Notes: generated by a model from the sequence alone, not told the origin. Shown: positions 1 to 10,352, counted from the stretch's first letter. The stretch is DNA of 64,000 bases from Axinella damicornis (GCA_963931865.1 OZ007508.1:14010781-14074780); one strand, 5' to 3'. Program-made: numbers and translations.

Positions 1-52
1 CACAAGTATACCCACAGTTTTGTGATATAGCCCAGCTACTATGATACCAGTA

Positions 53-655
53 CCGTAGGCGCTCTAATTATGCGTCACTCAAAAAATAATTATTTTTGAA
101 ATGTAACGCAATAATAGAAATTCGGTCGCCTAAAAGGTGACGCAAAATTAGAAATATGACGCATAATTAGAAAATAACTGGATAGTGTGACTTTCGATCA
201 GCGAAGTGCAAACGAAGTCTGAAAAGAGAACAGTAGATCGAGCGAAGAAGATGAGTTTAGTCTTAGATCAGTATTTCTCCAAACTGCCAAAGGATGCTCC
301 GCTTCCAGTTTCTTGGAAGCCCAGCGCCCAACCAACAGCAAAGCGATTCAAGAGAGGCCCTGGACGACCAAGAAAGATTCGCGAGAGACTGTACTCACCT
401 CTCAGCCATCTTGCAAACGTACCTTTATACAGCAACGGTGACAGGGAATGATGACTGCTCGCGGTTCATCCGTACGCTTTCGCGAATCTTTGTAGCTGAT
501 GCATGCGGTACGATACGCGGTACGATGGCAATTGACCTGTGACGCAATAATAGAAAATTAGTATCCGGAACGTGACGCATTATTGGAAATTATCGGTTTG
601 AGACTTTGAATTTTGACGCAGAATTAGAGCGGACGCATAATTAGAGCGCCTACGG
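53..655. mobile_element. TA-flanked TIR element with AT-hook peptide and iterated terminal 16-mers (copy 1)
   Basis: Perfect inverted ends (CCGTAGGCGCTCTAATTATG...) are flanked by TA at 51-52 and 656-657, as expected for Tc1/mariner/pogo-type insertion. Both subterminal regions carry repeats of GACGCATAATTAGAAA or close variants (about eight in all), which look like transposase-binding iterons. The middle encodes a short basic peptide. It is too short to be autonomous. Confidence 0.85.
251..451 (+). CDS. 66-aa AT-hook peptide inside the TA-flanked element (copy 1)
   Basis: The first ATG (251) starts MSLVLDQYFSKLPKDAPLP; the frame is also open for 15 codons upstream without an ATG. Residues near the middle read KRFKRGPGRPRKIRER, a strong AT-hook (GRPRK core) in a basic run. 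It is probably the N-terminal, DNA-binding end of a transposase whose catalytic part has been deleted in this derivative. Identical protein in the second copy. Whether it is expressed is unknown. Confidence 0.5.
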   Translation: MSLVLDQYFSKLPKDAPLPVSWKPSAQPTAKRFKRGPGRPRKIRERLYSPLSHLANVPLYSNGDRE

Positions 656-1573
656 TATATGCATGCACAGTAGCCATAATGATGATAGCCACTTGCAAGC
701 TTCTTAATTCACAGAACCCATGCAGGTAGCTATCATTTACAAAACGTGACTACTAAGCTAACAGAACCATAGATGCAGCGAGACTATAGTAACTAATTCA
801 AAAACTGACAGTCCGCTAGTCAATTGTATCACATCTGAGCACTGCCAACTTCGTTCTACATACCCTTTACCACCCGTACATAGACTTTGGAGGTCCTAGA
901 TAAGGTTCCCTAGATAAGGTTTTCATGCTCAAAACTTCGCACAGAACTGCACACAGCCATGCTTTCCACATTCATCACTCTGACCACACCCACTCATTAA
1001 CGAGTACACAATCAAGATGCTCGGGCAATGGTAACTCACTCTTGCAGAAAAATCAGCCTTGAACACTGGAATTCAAGGCTCTAAAATCCCAAGAAATGGC
1101 CCACCCGGCTCCAACCAAGGGCTATTCATGGCTAAGCCCAGATGCGGGCCATGCTGTTTGCACCCTTTGGGTGCACCCACCCACCTCCGCCTGTCCCGCC
1201 CTTTCTGCTCATGAATCACCTCCAGATTGTCCTGAAGCATTTCACCTAGACGAACGTACACCTAGTAGTAATAGGCCAAGCACTAGCTTCATACCTGCAC
1301 CCAAATCCTGCAGACTATAGCCCTCTACTTGGCTAATAGATGTTCCAGGCCTTGGTATCCTCACAATGAGGATATGACTCATCATACTGTACAATCCAAA
1401 AGGGGGAAGCTGAATATGAAAGTATAGCAGATGCTGTCACAAACACATGTACACATGTACACTTATGAGTCAAACATGGAGGGGGAAGTTTTAGAAAAGC
1501 AAGACTACCACACTAACAGAAATGTACTTGATGACTTAATGGATATACGTAGTTATGAGTTTCATGGAGCTAA

Positions 1574-1706
1574 GTAACTGTTATTTTGTGATCGTTTCTT
1601 CCTTCCATTTACTATAATAACACTTCATAAGCTATTTCAATTTGTTTTGAAAAATTTAATAGCTTATGAAGTGTAAGTAAGGACTCAAATAACAGTTACT
1701 TATCTC
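1574..1706. mobile_element. Hairpin MITE (AAGTAACTGTTATTT ends), copy 1
   Basis: Inverted ends AAGTAACTGTTATTT / AAATAACAGTTACTT enclose a second stem, ACACTTCATAAGCTATT / AATAGCTTATGAAGTGT, around a short loop. Further copies lie at 24151-24283 (segmental) and 25900-26032 (diverged). Confidence 0.6.
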
Positions 1707-2477
1707 AAAACTCATAACACCCCATTTGAGGAGCATGCACAACACCGTTTCAAGGAATGCTCTAGTCAAGCTCACAGATCCACAAAGTTCTGACATCATG
1801 TACATGCAGACTGGCCATGCAGTGTTGTGTTCACAGAGTTAGTGTGCAGCACCATGTGTATGCAACTTACACCCCAAGCAGTATTCAATTCAACTTTAAA
1901 ACACATTACCTACTACTGCAAACAGCTTAAAGGAGCAGAAGAACATGTACAAAGTATTAACGCCTAATATTAATTAAACCTCCTATATAAATTCTTATGG
2001 GCTTATGGGTATCCTCCGGGCTCATTTGGCTGCTACAGGGTGCAACTTGCTTCATAATTATGTGAGAATCAAGTGAGGTCCCTATACAGTGACCTATATA
2101 CACCAAGGATGCTGTCATGCATGCACAGAGATGTCATTGGATTGGTCTATCACGGCATTTCCTTCCACTCTTGGGGATAACTGATCATCGGATTAGTACG
2201 AGGTTGCTTCACAACTGCTGTGAGCAGCACAGTTTGATATGTTTGGTAGTATCGATGTTGATATTGGCCTGGCAGGAAGTACATACTTTAAGTATAGGTA
2301 AATGCGCAAGCATGCACATTCAGCGCCCTGCCCCTAATATACCCTAACTCATCGCCCTACTTCCTGCCGGACCACTGAATAACCAATACAAGTAGCTGAG
2401 CTCGCTTCGCTCGCTCAGCTACTTCCCCCTCGTTCGCCTACCGTGCGTAATCCGGCGCCGGACAGCCCTCTGTGCAG

Positions 2478-2756
2478 ACTGCAGAGCTGCTCCCCGATTG
2501 CGTCAGCTACTGCTCGCCGCTTGCCTCCGCTTCAGCTGCTGCTCCCGGGCCCGATTGCGGCATCCACTTCAACTGCTGTTCCCCCTTTGCCTCCGTTGCT
2601 GCTCCCCGATTGCGTCTGCTGCTCGCCGCTTGCATCCGCTTCAGCTGCTGCTCCCGATCGCGTCCACTTCGGCTGCTACTCCCCGATTGCGTCCGCTTCA
2701 ACTGCTGCTCCCCGATTACGTCCGCTTCGACTGCTGCTCCCCGATTGTGCTTGCTG
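2478..2756. repeat. Minisatellite, about 29-30 bp unit, CT-rich on plus strand
   Basis: Tandem imperfect copies of a unit around TCCGCTTCAACTGCTGCTCC + CCGATTGCG. Chance long frames rich in Leu/Pro/Ser/Ala occur in several frames and are not taken as genes. The same unit recurs in opposite orientation at 46836-47132, with related flanks. Confidence 0.8.
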
Positions 2757-3395
2757 GATTCCAGCCCATGCCCGGACCCAAAGTTCTTGAACATTCTTCG
2801 CGGAGTTCGAGATTAAGTAAAGTACGAAGGTCGCGCGTCACTATGTCTTGTCCCGCCCCAACGAACATCCCACTTCCGTTACACACACACACACACAGAC
2901 AAACACACGTTAAAATCTTAATGTATTGATAGCTCATCAGCACGGAATGGTATTATGGGTACTGTTGCATTCAAACACTCCGGGGTCACTATTGGCCTAC
3001 AATTATACCTCTACAGGCCAGATCGTGACTGCAGTGAGTTACTGACTGATGCAACCTTGATGTGTTTAGTTCACAACGCAGTCAAGCAAAACAGATAATA
3101 TGATAGCTTCTTGCAATTTCTGTGGTAAACGGTTTGTAATGTTTTGACTCATCATCTAACTATAGCTACCTGATGCGTAGCTACTTCTTACCCGTCAGAA
3201 ATCAGCTAGCAATGCATCAACTAGTCTGGTCAGTACAGACTGAGCAGTGGCGGATTTAGGGGGGGTAAGGGGGGTGCAAATGCACCCCCCTTTGGCGGAA
3301 CACTAAAAAATGATTATGCAGCAATGGCATGCAGCAACAACAACCAGGCGGATCCAGGGGTAGTTCGTTGGGTTCGGTCAAACCCCCCTTCTTAT

Positions 3396-4179
3396 TAGTC
3401 TGGATCCCAGACCCAACCGGCGAGCGAGTAAGGGTCTGGCGAATAACTTAGCCCGGAAGTATCTCTGAGCTGGGAATGTGGATGAAGCCCTTTATTTGCA
3501 ACCATATACATGTAGCTAAGTAGGTGATATCCTTCGCAAGGCTTCTCGTAGTACACTGACGTGAAGCGAACCAAATATGCCGTGTAAAATTTGATCAGAC
3601 AGCAGCAACTTGCGCCACTTGTGGGTTGCGGAGCAGTGACTCAGGGCTTATGTATAATAGCTGGAATTGTCCCTTCTTCACACCGCTCAAGGCGTCCACA
3701 TCTTGCTGGAGCTCCCATACAAATTCAGAGGTAACTCCTTTCACGGAGAATTTCGCCCATTGCTGCATCATTAGTGCTGTGAGAGGCAACATGCATATGG
3801 CAATTGAGGGATGCTCTGTTTCTCTCAAGAAGTCGAAGGCAAGCGGCAGAAGCGCATAACAGTATGACTTCCCGCAACACGTTGGCAGGGCAACAAATAC
3901 GTCTTTTCCGCTAAAAAACTGTTGGATCGCCTCTCTCTGTTCCCTCTTTAGGCTTGCCAATCCAACAGTCTTCATGGCGTGGTCGATCGCGGCGTTTATA
4001 TTCACGTTCGAGTATATACAACTGTGCATTCGCCATCTTCAAACGATCACTGATTGCACTTCACACGTCATTTTCCCTAATCAACACTCACGGCTGCATT
4101 CCAACCTCTAAGACACTTCCGGGCTAGGTTATTCGCCAGACCCTTACTCGCTCGCCGGTTGGGTCTGGGATCCAGACTA
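3396..4179. mobile_element. Mutator-like non-autonomous element carrying a RecQ-helicase fragment
   Basis: 65-bp inverted ends (3396-3460 and 4115-4179, one mismatch) begin TAGTCTGGATCCCAGACCC. The flanks are CCTTCTTAT on the left and CCTTCTTAC on the right, i.e. an 8- to 9-bp target duplication, as in MULEs. The cargo is a helicase fragment, not a transposase, so it resembles Pack-MULEs. It belongs to the same end-type family as 5042-5646 and 58439-59008. Confidence 0.75.
3595..4029 (-). CDS. RecQ-like helicase fragment (N-terminal motifs only), captured in TIR element
   Basis: 144 aa from an ATG at 4029. Motif 0 region LKREQREAIQQFFSGKDVFV is followed by Walker A ALPTCCGKSYCYALLP, motif Ia-like CMLPLTALMMQQW and motif Ib-like LLYISPESLL. 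The frame stops just before the DEAH box, so the protein cannot be an active helicase. The Walker A has CC in place of the usual GG or FG. It may be a decaying gene fragment or a truncated product made by the element; the undisturbed frame is worth noting. Confidence 0.68.
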   Translation of the reverse strand: MHSCIYSNVNINAAIDHAMKTVGLASLKREQREAIQQFFSGKDVFVALPTCCGKSYCYALLPLAFDFLRETEHPSIAICMLPLTALMMQQWAKFSVKGVTSEFVWELQQDVDALSGVKKGQFQLLYISPESLLRNPQVAQVAAV

Positions 4180-4283
4180 CCTTCTTACCAAAGAACTTAC
4201 CGTATGGCCTTACTATACTTTCAAGCGCTTGCTTGCAGCAGTGACGAGCAGCTGTCTAATACATTGCGAAAAACGCACGTAGC

Positions 4284-4305
4284 CAGGGTTTCATTTAGGG
4301 GGGGG

Positions 4306-4348
<43 letters not shown>

Positions 4349-4772
4349 TTCGCCCCCCCCCCTTGGAATCTCTTTGCCCCCCCTTGGCATTTTCACATTC
4401 CCTATTATACAGTACTGTGAAATGAAATAGGCAATGGCACAAGCCATTCAGATTACAGTTCTTGTAACGTGCATATGTAGGTCTGTTTTTGGTTAGTAAT
4501 TTTTGCCCCTCAAATTGCATCAGAATCAATCTCAGAGGATATAAATTCCAATTTTTTTTTCTGGGGAAGGACCCCCAGACCCCCCTTTAGTAACACACCC
4601 CACCTTTGTCCCTTCCCCCATTCCCTTTTGTAAGTGTCATGAAAATAAATAAACAGCTACTTTCATACTGTATGTGTACATGTGTTTTGATTGTGAATTT
4701 TGACCCTAAATTGTGTCAGAATCAATCTCAGAGGATCTAAATTCCAAAATTTTCCTGGGGGAGGCCCCCCAG

Positions 4773-4808
<36 letters not shown>

Positions 4809-4903
4809 TGTAAAGTGTAGTAACACATGCCACTTATGCCCCCCCAAAGTTCATCGAACCTTAATTTCGCCCCCTCTTGGGAAAATTTCTAAATGAAAGC
4901 CTG
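4284..4903. mobile_element. Short TIR element (CAGGGTTTCATTTAG / CTAAATGAAAGCCTG)
   Basis: Inverted ends are flanked by GTAGC at 4279-4283 and 4904-4908. The interior has long G and C homopolymers (4300-4346, 4780-4808) and two copies of an AATCTCAGAGGATnTAAATTCC block (about 4527 and 4723). No coding content. Confidence 0.6.
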
Positions 4904-5041
4904 GTAGCAGTAACAGTGCGGAGTACAGTTGTTCCGGGGTACAAAGTTTACCGCTTCCAAACTGGGAGGGTGGAGCTGGCTGAAACCGAACGGCTTGGGA
5001 ACGAGACCACGATCTAGTATATTTACGTGTACGTAGCTACG

Positions 5042-5646
5042 TAGCCTCGTACCCAGGCCTTCAATCGCGGGGGGAAGGCCTGGTATACACTGTTTGCGCA
5101 TGCGCTTAATTTCCCCCAAAATCTTGGAAAATAGGATATCTTGGTATTCTTCCGTGAAACGATGACGTCTACGTGTACATTCCTAGAACCGCAACGAACG
5201 ACGAGTAGCAATGGTTTCTCTGAGGCTCTTTCCTAAGCTTTGCGAAGGCTGAAAATGACATGGATGACTGTGAAAGAAGAGCAGCGCTCCTCCATGAGAG
5301 CTGTGTATGAAGGCAGCGACGTGTTCGTGTGGCTAGCTACCTACTGGCTATGGCAAGAGCCTGTGCTACCAAGCGCTCCCTTTCCTCATGGACTAGCTAC
5401 AAGAAGGGACTTGTAGACAGTGGAAAGAGCTGTGGTGTGCTTCAGCCTTGTTGTGAGCCCTTTGATCGCTCTCATGCACGAGTACGCGGGTGTGTTTACG
5501 CAAACGTCATCGGTTAAGCCCAACCCATTCGCAAACGTCACAATTAAAATTGACGTAATATTCACATTTAAATTAAACGCATGCGCAAACAGTGTATACC
5601 AGGCCTTCCCCCCGCGATTGAAGGCTTGGGTCCGGGTACGAGGCTA
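5042..5646. mobile_element. Mutator-like element with decayed RecQ fragment
   Basis: Inverted ends begin TAGCCTCGTACCCAGGCC and run about 75 bases, with a perfect 9-bp target duplication GTAGCTACG at 5033-5041 and 5647-5655. The inside holds a broken RecQ-like sequence. This is the second helicase-bearing member of the same end family within 2 kb. Confidence 0.78.
5268..5510 (+). pseudogene. Decayed RecQ-like helicase fragment
   Basis: One plus-strand frame reads VKEEQRSSMRAVYEGSDVFV (Q-motif region), then a scrambled Walker A region with a TAG stop, then AVVCFSLVVSPLIALMHEYA, a clear RecQ motif Ia (VVSPLxxLM). The Walker A GKS is lost through indels. It is in a different state of decay from the intact frame at 3595-4029 and may derive from another helicase source. 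Confidence 0.62.
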
Positions 5647-5982
5647 GTAGCTACGTAGCTATTACGTTGCATGAGCGAAATTTGAGCAAGAAACGGAAGC
5701 ACATGGCGGCCCCGGGTCCTGCAATCCTTTCACATCTGGAACTTGCTGTGCAAAGCTCGAAGGTGCCACGAGAGCCCACCGAAAAATAAAGGCGAAATAT
5801 TTTTCCGCGCTTCGCGCGGACTGATCAGCGCTACGCGCCTCTGTGCGGCTGCCTTCGGCAGCCTGTATAACAACCCCCCTTTCCAAAATCCTGGATCCGC
5901 CACTACTGAGTGCTATTCACACAAGGTGTTGTATAAGGCCTTACACATGGCGATTCTAATAACTGTACTGTACTATTCCAAC

Positions 5983-6214
5983 GTAAGGTAGGGCGGGGTA
6001 ATTCGGGCCACTGGGTAATTCGGGCCACTTCAACTTCAGGTCAACGGTAACTAAAAACGGACAGACTTTAGGCAAACTTCTGGCCATGTATATCCAGGGA
6101 CTCAACCTGCCTACAACTCACTAGAAGCAAGAATCCAATGGATGCTTCTTTCCTGTTGCAACGTTGAAGTGGCCCGAATTACCCCGTGGCCCGAATTACC
6201 CCGCCCTACCTTAC
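5983..6214. mobile_element. 232-bp MITE (GTAAGGTAGGGCGGGGTAAT ends)
   Basis: 51-bp inverted ends each contain two copies of GGTAATTCGGGCCAC. The paralogous stretches near 25540 and 28660 read CCAACnCACCATGGTTGC without the insert, giving two natural empty sites. No coding content. Confidence 0.8.
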
Positions 6215-7003
6215 CATGGTTGCTGATTCGGTGCTTCGGTCCGTACAACCATAGATAATAGAGCCGCAACCCACAACCAAGTCTCTTTCTACAGCGAGCA
6301 ATCGGCAGCTTAGACGACGGCAGTTCAATAATAAACGACGTCATTCACAGCCGCCCTGTGCGCGGCGGCGCCTCGAATTGCAATGATTAATGCAGGGCCG
6401 ACATGGTGAAGGTGTGCTCTCGATCTCTGTGACAATGGAGTCGCCTCTCGCTCACTGGTCACCTGGCTACTAGCAACAAAAGGAATGTTATCCCTCAAGT
6501 GAAGTCAGATTCAGAAGACAAGGACGCCAGTTTCTGCCGATGGAGGGATAGAGCGAGGGTTCTATCCTTTATACACCAAAATAGTGTCTGGATTGTGCTC
6601 AAGTCTTGGACTGAGTAAGAGCGGGGGCTCTATCGATCCTTTCTGGATTATTCCGTCCACTGGATCTGAAACTGATATCTAGACTGATTTGTGTTTTGTT
6701 GCCCCATGGGGTCCCAACCTTTGACCTTTGACCTTTGACCAATGTTCACGGTCAATGATATTTCCAGGTCGGTCTTTATAGGTTTATACACAAACACATC
6801 TCTAAAATAGTAATAGGGTAATACTAACAGTACCCTAGAGGTCACACCGTATGTAGTCACAAGATTAATATTTAGGTTCTGATTCCACCACCAAATTTTA
6901 TTTCCGGGCACCTTTAATGTTCATAATCATATAGTGATAACAAGTTTCTATATAAAACGCCTATACCGCGAGAGTGCAATTATTTCTGTAATCTGCACTG
7001 CTT

Positions 7004-7081
7004 TTAGCCAATCAGCTACTGATTACACTTTTTTGCACTGGTACGAGTGCAAAAAAGTGTAATCACGAGCTGATTGGTTAA
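7004..7081. repeat. Short palindrome
   Basis: GATTACACTTTTTTGCACT pairs with AGTGCAAAAAAGTGTAATC around a five-base loop; the pairing extends outward through AGCCAATCAGCT / AGCTGATTGGTT. Probably a small MITE. Confidence 0.55.
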
Positions 7082-7705
7082 TGTCGCAGCGGTTTCTACG
7101 TGGTTTCTAGGTTCGAACAGAAAAGTAAACAAACGATTATCGAGTGCATAAAGGTAGCTAAGCGTCATGGCAGAGGGTAGCTACTGGTCAAATGAATTTC
7201 CTGTCCCACTACTGCGTTTCTTCATGAGAGCGTGTGCGAAAACACCGAAGATCGATGTCGCGGGGGCGGGAGAACTAGTACTCAACGCGACTGACACCGG
7301 AACTGAACCATGGACAATAAACAGCAAGGCGATGCTGCCACACCCACTGCTCCGCCTACGAGCAATGCTTACCAGGTCCCTAGCCGGAGCGCCCAGGAGT
7401 TGCCACGCGGCCTGAAGGATACCGACAACCAACAACTGGGCCCGTACGGCGGCTTGAAACGGTGGCAAAAACAGCGTGGCATCACAGTAGCTACCACTGT
7501 GTGAGGCTAGTGCTGGTGATCAATTCAAGCATGCAGTACGCTACTACACAGCGTCAAGGACCTCCTGCCTACACAATATGGACTGATACCGGACTGATAG
7601 CTGAATCCATGTCGTTGCATATACTTTCTGTGTACGGTTATTGCTGTATCAAAGATTCTTTGCTGTGCAACTGATTGATAACTCAGTTTCTATATGATTA
7701 ATATG

Positions 7706-7846
7706 TGATAGCATGATTTGGAGTGCAATTTTGGGAATTAATTGCACTCGTAAGGTCAGTAATTTCACTCGGCTTCGCCTCGTGAAATTACAAACCTTAC
7801 TCGTGCAATTAATTCCCAAATTGCACTCCAAATCATGCTATTACAT
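7706..7846. mobile_element. Hairpin MITE of about 140 bp in the gene 1 downstream region
   Basis: Arms TAGCATGATTTGGAGTGCAA and its complement enclose a second stem AATTTCAC/GTGAAATT around TCGGCTTCGCCTC. The corresponding place downstream of gene 2 (about 29810) lacks it, so it inserted after the duplication. Confidence 0.7.
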
Positions 7847-9448
7847 ATACCAACACACCACAGTCAAAAATGAAATTCTGGACATTCGAATCACAAATCT
7901 GGGTGGGCAGGAGGCTACAACTAGTGCACCATGCACTGTTTATTCAGTAAGAGGCTTAAACTTCTGATGTGTTGCATCTTGGCCACATGGCTTTATTTGT
8001 CTCATGTACGACCATTCCTCTGCATATCCTATGGGATTTGGTACCAACAGCTGGGCTTGGTCATCACAGGCTATTCCAGCTTGCTGGGAAAGACTAGGTA
8101 TGACATGCTATGTTTCTGTAAGTGAAAGTATGGAGGAGAGTGCCGAACAACGACTGGCTTGCCAGGCTCAACCACTAGGTCAATAGTGCATAGCTAGTAG
8201 ACAAAGTCTGCTGTAGCTAGTTCTTGTCTGAGATGCAATGACACAATGAGTAGGTCTTCCTCAAGGTGTAACATTGTGCATCTCGGTCACAAACCTTGGC
8301 AGATTTTGCTGTGTTTCTGTTAGTTGATCTGCTCCAGGCTCCACTGCTATAGCAGGCATATCTAGTGTAACTAGTTACCCTCAGTGATTATGACACAAAG
8401 CTATGTGTGTCACAATCACTAAGCATATTAGCTACTTCACAGATTCTTCCAGATCATGATCACAAGATGTTTACAATCAAAACCAATTAAGACTACGGAC
8501 GCAGCTTGCTAAACCGCGATATAGAGGAAATACAGTAAACTTGGCTACTGGATGTTTCCCACAATCATGTAAGTGTGTGTTTCATAATGGACAGTTAGCT
8601 ATAGGAAGACCATGCAATAGTTGAGTTGACACCTATGAGGGATGTATAGCTAAGAGTGATCGAACATTCAATGAGCTGTCATATCAGAAGGCATGCACAG
8701 TCATGCTGTGCTGCTGAAAGGCTATAGCTAAATATACATGTCACCAGCAAGGAATAATTATACCACTGACCTTTGTCATTGGGGCTCATGCTGTTGATCT
8801 GAATTACAACAAACTAAGCTAGTCAATATTGAGTCAATTATTGCAGCCTGGTGGAGTCAACTAATATAATTGCTAAGCAACAGACAACAAATCCCACTGC
8901 GAGGATGCTAGCTGTTGCAAAGTGTATTGGAACTGAACACAACTTAACATTGTAGCATAGCTAGCATAGCAGCTTGTCCCTTGAGCTCCTTTTCAACTTG
9001 GTAATGCAGAGATCGCCTCAGATCTGTCATCATCATGCAGTCTTCCTGGTCATGTAGAAGACTACATTTTACTCACTATGCAGTTTACCTGCTAGACGTT
9101 CTCCACCCAGCTTGCTGAGGCATGCATAGAAAGTTGGCTGCCAGGTGAGTAGAACGTTGTCAGTAAACAAAGGAAGGCTATGTCAACGGCACCCTTCCAA
9201 GTGAGCTTCAAGAGGCATATGCATGCAAGACAATGGCCCAATCAATAGCCTACATTGTTAGTAATATCAATGTTTTGCAACAAGAGTGGCTTGCATAATC
9301 CAATCATCAGAGGATGAAAAAGAACCTATAGCTATTGTGCTCTGGAATCTCAACATGTAGCACAGCTAGCAACATTAATTAACATTATTGTATGATTCTC
9401 AGAACTGAAATCCCCATACAAGTCAGAAAGTGTATTGTGTGTGTGAAT

Positions 9449-9668
9449 GGCATGACAAAGCGGACAAGATCTCTCTCAAAGTGACTCAGACTACCCTCAC
9501 ATTGGAGACATGCTGCCAGCCCTCTGGGTTTGGCAGCAGGTGCTGCTCATCGGCCTCCTGATCTCCAAGCTCATCATATGGATGGTTTTGTTGGGCGTTT
9601 CAGAGTGTGAAGCCCTAGCTCCAACATGGTGGCACCATATGCCCAAACTTGTTTCTTGTCACTGAAAT
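9449..9668 (-). pseudogene. Decayed C-lobe fragment of a kinase exon, downstream of gene 1
   Basis: The plus-strand sequence follows the 3' part of the kinase exon (10375-10620) in order: GACAAAGnnGAnAAGATCTC, the CTTTGGCAGCA block, GGTCnnnGAGCTCAT and ATGGTGnCACCnTATGCCCA blocks, with many substitutions and deletions. No open frame remains. A matching relic lies in the same place downstream of gene 2, so it is older than the gene 1/2 duplication and points to an earlier, lost array member. Confidence 0.68.
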
Positions 9669-10352
9669 CTTAGTGAAACCCACCATGCAAGCAGGTGATA
9701 CAATCTTATGCATGTAGCTAACTAGCTTGGCAAGTTGTGGCAGCCACGAGAGAGCCAGCCCATTTACAAGTTGCAGGCAGTCAGTCTGATAGGAGGAAGA
9801 AGTCATATGGGCTCTTGTACAAACACACTTTCTTGAATAGAAACACCATCAGATGTCAGTAGCTATGGGTTTGATGACTTCCTGTTTTTGTACAGGTGAA
9901 ACAGTTATCTAACATGTACCATATATGGGTGCTGGTTATGCAGCTCAGTACGTACTGGTTATTGATGTCAACTAGCAAGTTAAAGCTTTGACATCCAGTC
10001 TAAGTGTGTGCACATCCACCCACCAGACCTGCAGGTGGTGCAAATGTGGCATGCACATGCATCATCATCACCAAAAGGTGCATTGTATTCACGGTTGTTC
10101 AAAACATGCATAGCTACAATATTGGATGATTACATGAGAGCACTGAGTGTTGGCTTCAAAAGACATATCAAATTAATATGCACCAATCCAAAGAGGCCTA
10201 AATCATTCCAGGGTGACCAAGAGTAGCTTGTACAGCCAATTCATCATTGATAATCACAAAACGAGCCTTCTGTGCCCATAACTAACTCACAAAATTACTT
10301 ACCAGAAATTTGAATTTCTTTACCGTGAGTACATGAGTCAAATATGTGTGAG

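Larger units (their letters stand above)
1..2180. repeat. Near-identical 2.2-kb segmental repeat, left copy
   Basis: Positions 1 to about 2180 match 22577 to about 24756 with only a handful of single-base differences that I can see. Similarity drops sharply after about 2180/24757. The block contains the AT-hook element and a hairpin element and otherwise no recognisable gene. It continues left of the window for an unknown distance. Confidence 0.9.
656..3244. other. Intergenic, no gene recognised
   Basis: Apart from the hairpin at 1574-1706, the minisatellite at 2478-2756 and a short CA run near 2881-2900, I see no coding signal. The short frames near 1.1-1.3 kb are preserved in the 23.7-kb copy, but only because the whole block is nearly identical. 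Confidence 0.6.
3245..5904. mobile_element. Nested insertion block with CAGTGGCGGAT-type ends
   Basis: Left end CAGTGGCGGATTTAGG and right end CCTGGATCCGCCACT are inverted, flanked by ACTGAG at 3239-3244 and 5905-5910. The paralogous site at 25455-25490 and 28508-28610 reads through without the insertion. Ends of the form CAGnGGCGGA occur in hAT-like elements, but the direct repeat I see is 6 bp, not 8, so the class is uncertain. At least three further TIR elements are nested inside. Confidence 0.6.
6215..9448. other. Region downstream of gene 1, no gene recognised
   Basis: Holds two small palindromes (7004-7081, 7706-7846) and a triple TGACCTTTGACC run near 6721. Many stretches pair with 28.7-30.9 kb, the equivalent region of gene 2. 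Frames present are short and not conserved between the copies. Confidence 0.6.

Noticed and set aside
514..660. ITIM-like motifs in the RTK juxtamembrane region (protein residues, not bases)
   Set aside because: The tyrosines sit in xLYxAV contexts without the I/V/L/S at minus 2 that an ITIM requires, so no immune-inhibitory role is claimed.
1096..1320. 74-aa frame duplicated exactly at 23672-23896
   Set aside because: Conserved only because the whole 2.2-kb block is near-identical, including its non-coding parts; no coding bias or domain.
2443..2929. Several overlapping long frames rich in Pro/Leu/Cys/Ala at 2.44-2.93 kb
   Set aside because: They are translations of the CT-rich 29-30-bp minisatellite in different frames; the same happens in the inverted array at 46.9 kb.
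4221..4529. Pro-rich frame across the poly-G/C tract
   Set aside because: The Pro/Gly run is a homopolymer whose length is uncertain; it lies inside a small TIR element.
3245..5904. Calling the whole block one hAT transposon
   Set aside because: Ends look hAT-like, but the direct repeat is 6 bp, no transposase is present and several independent elements are nested; left as an uncertain block.
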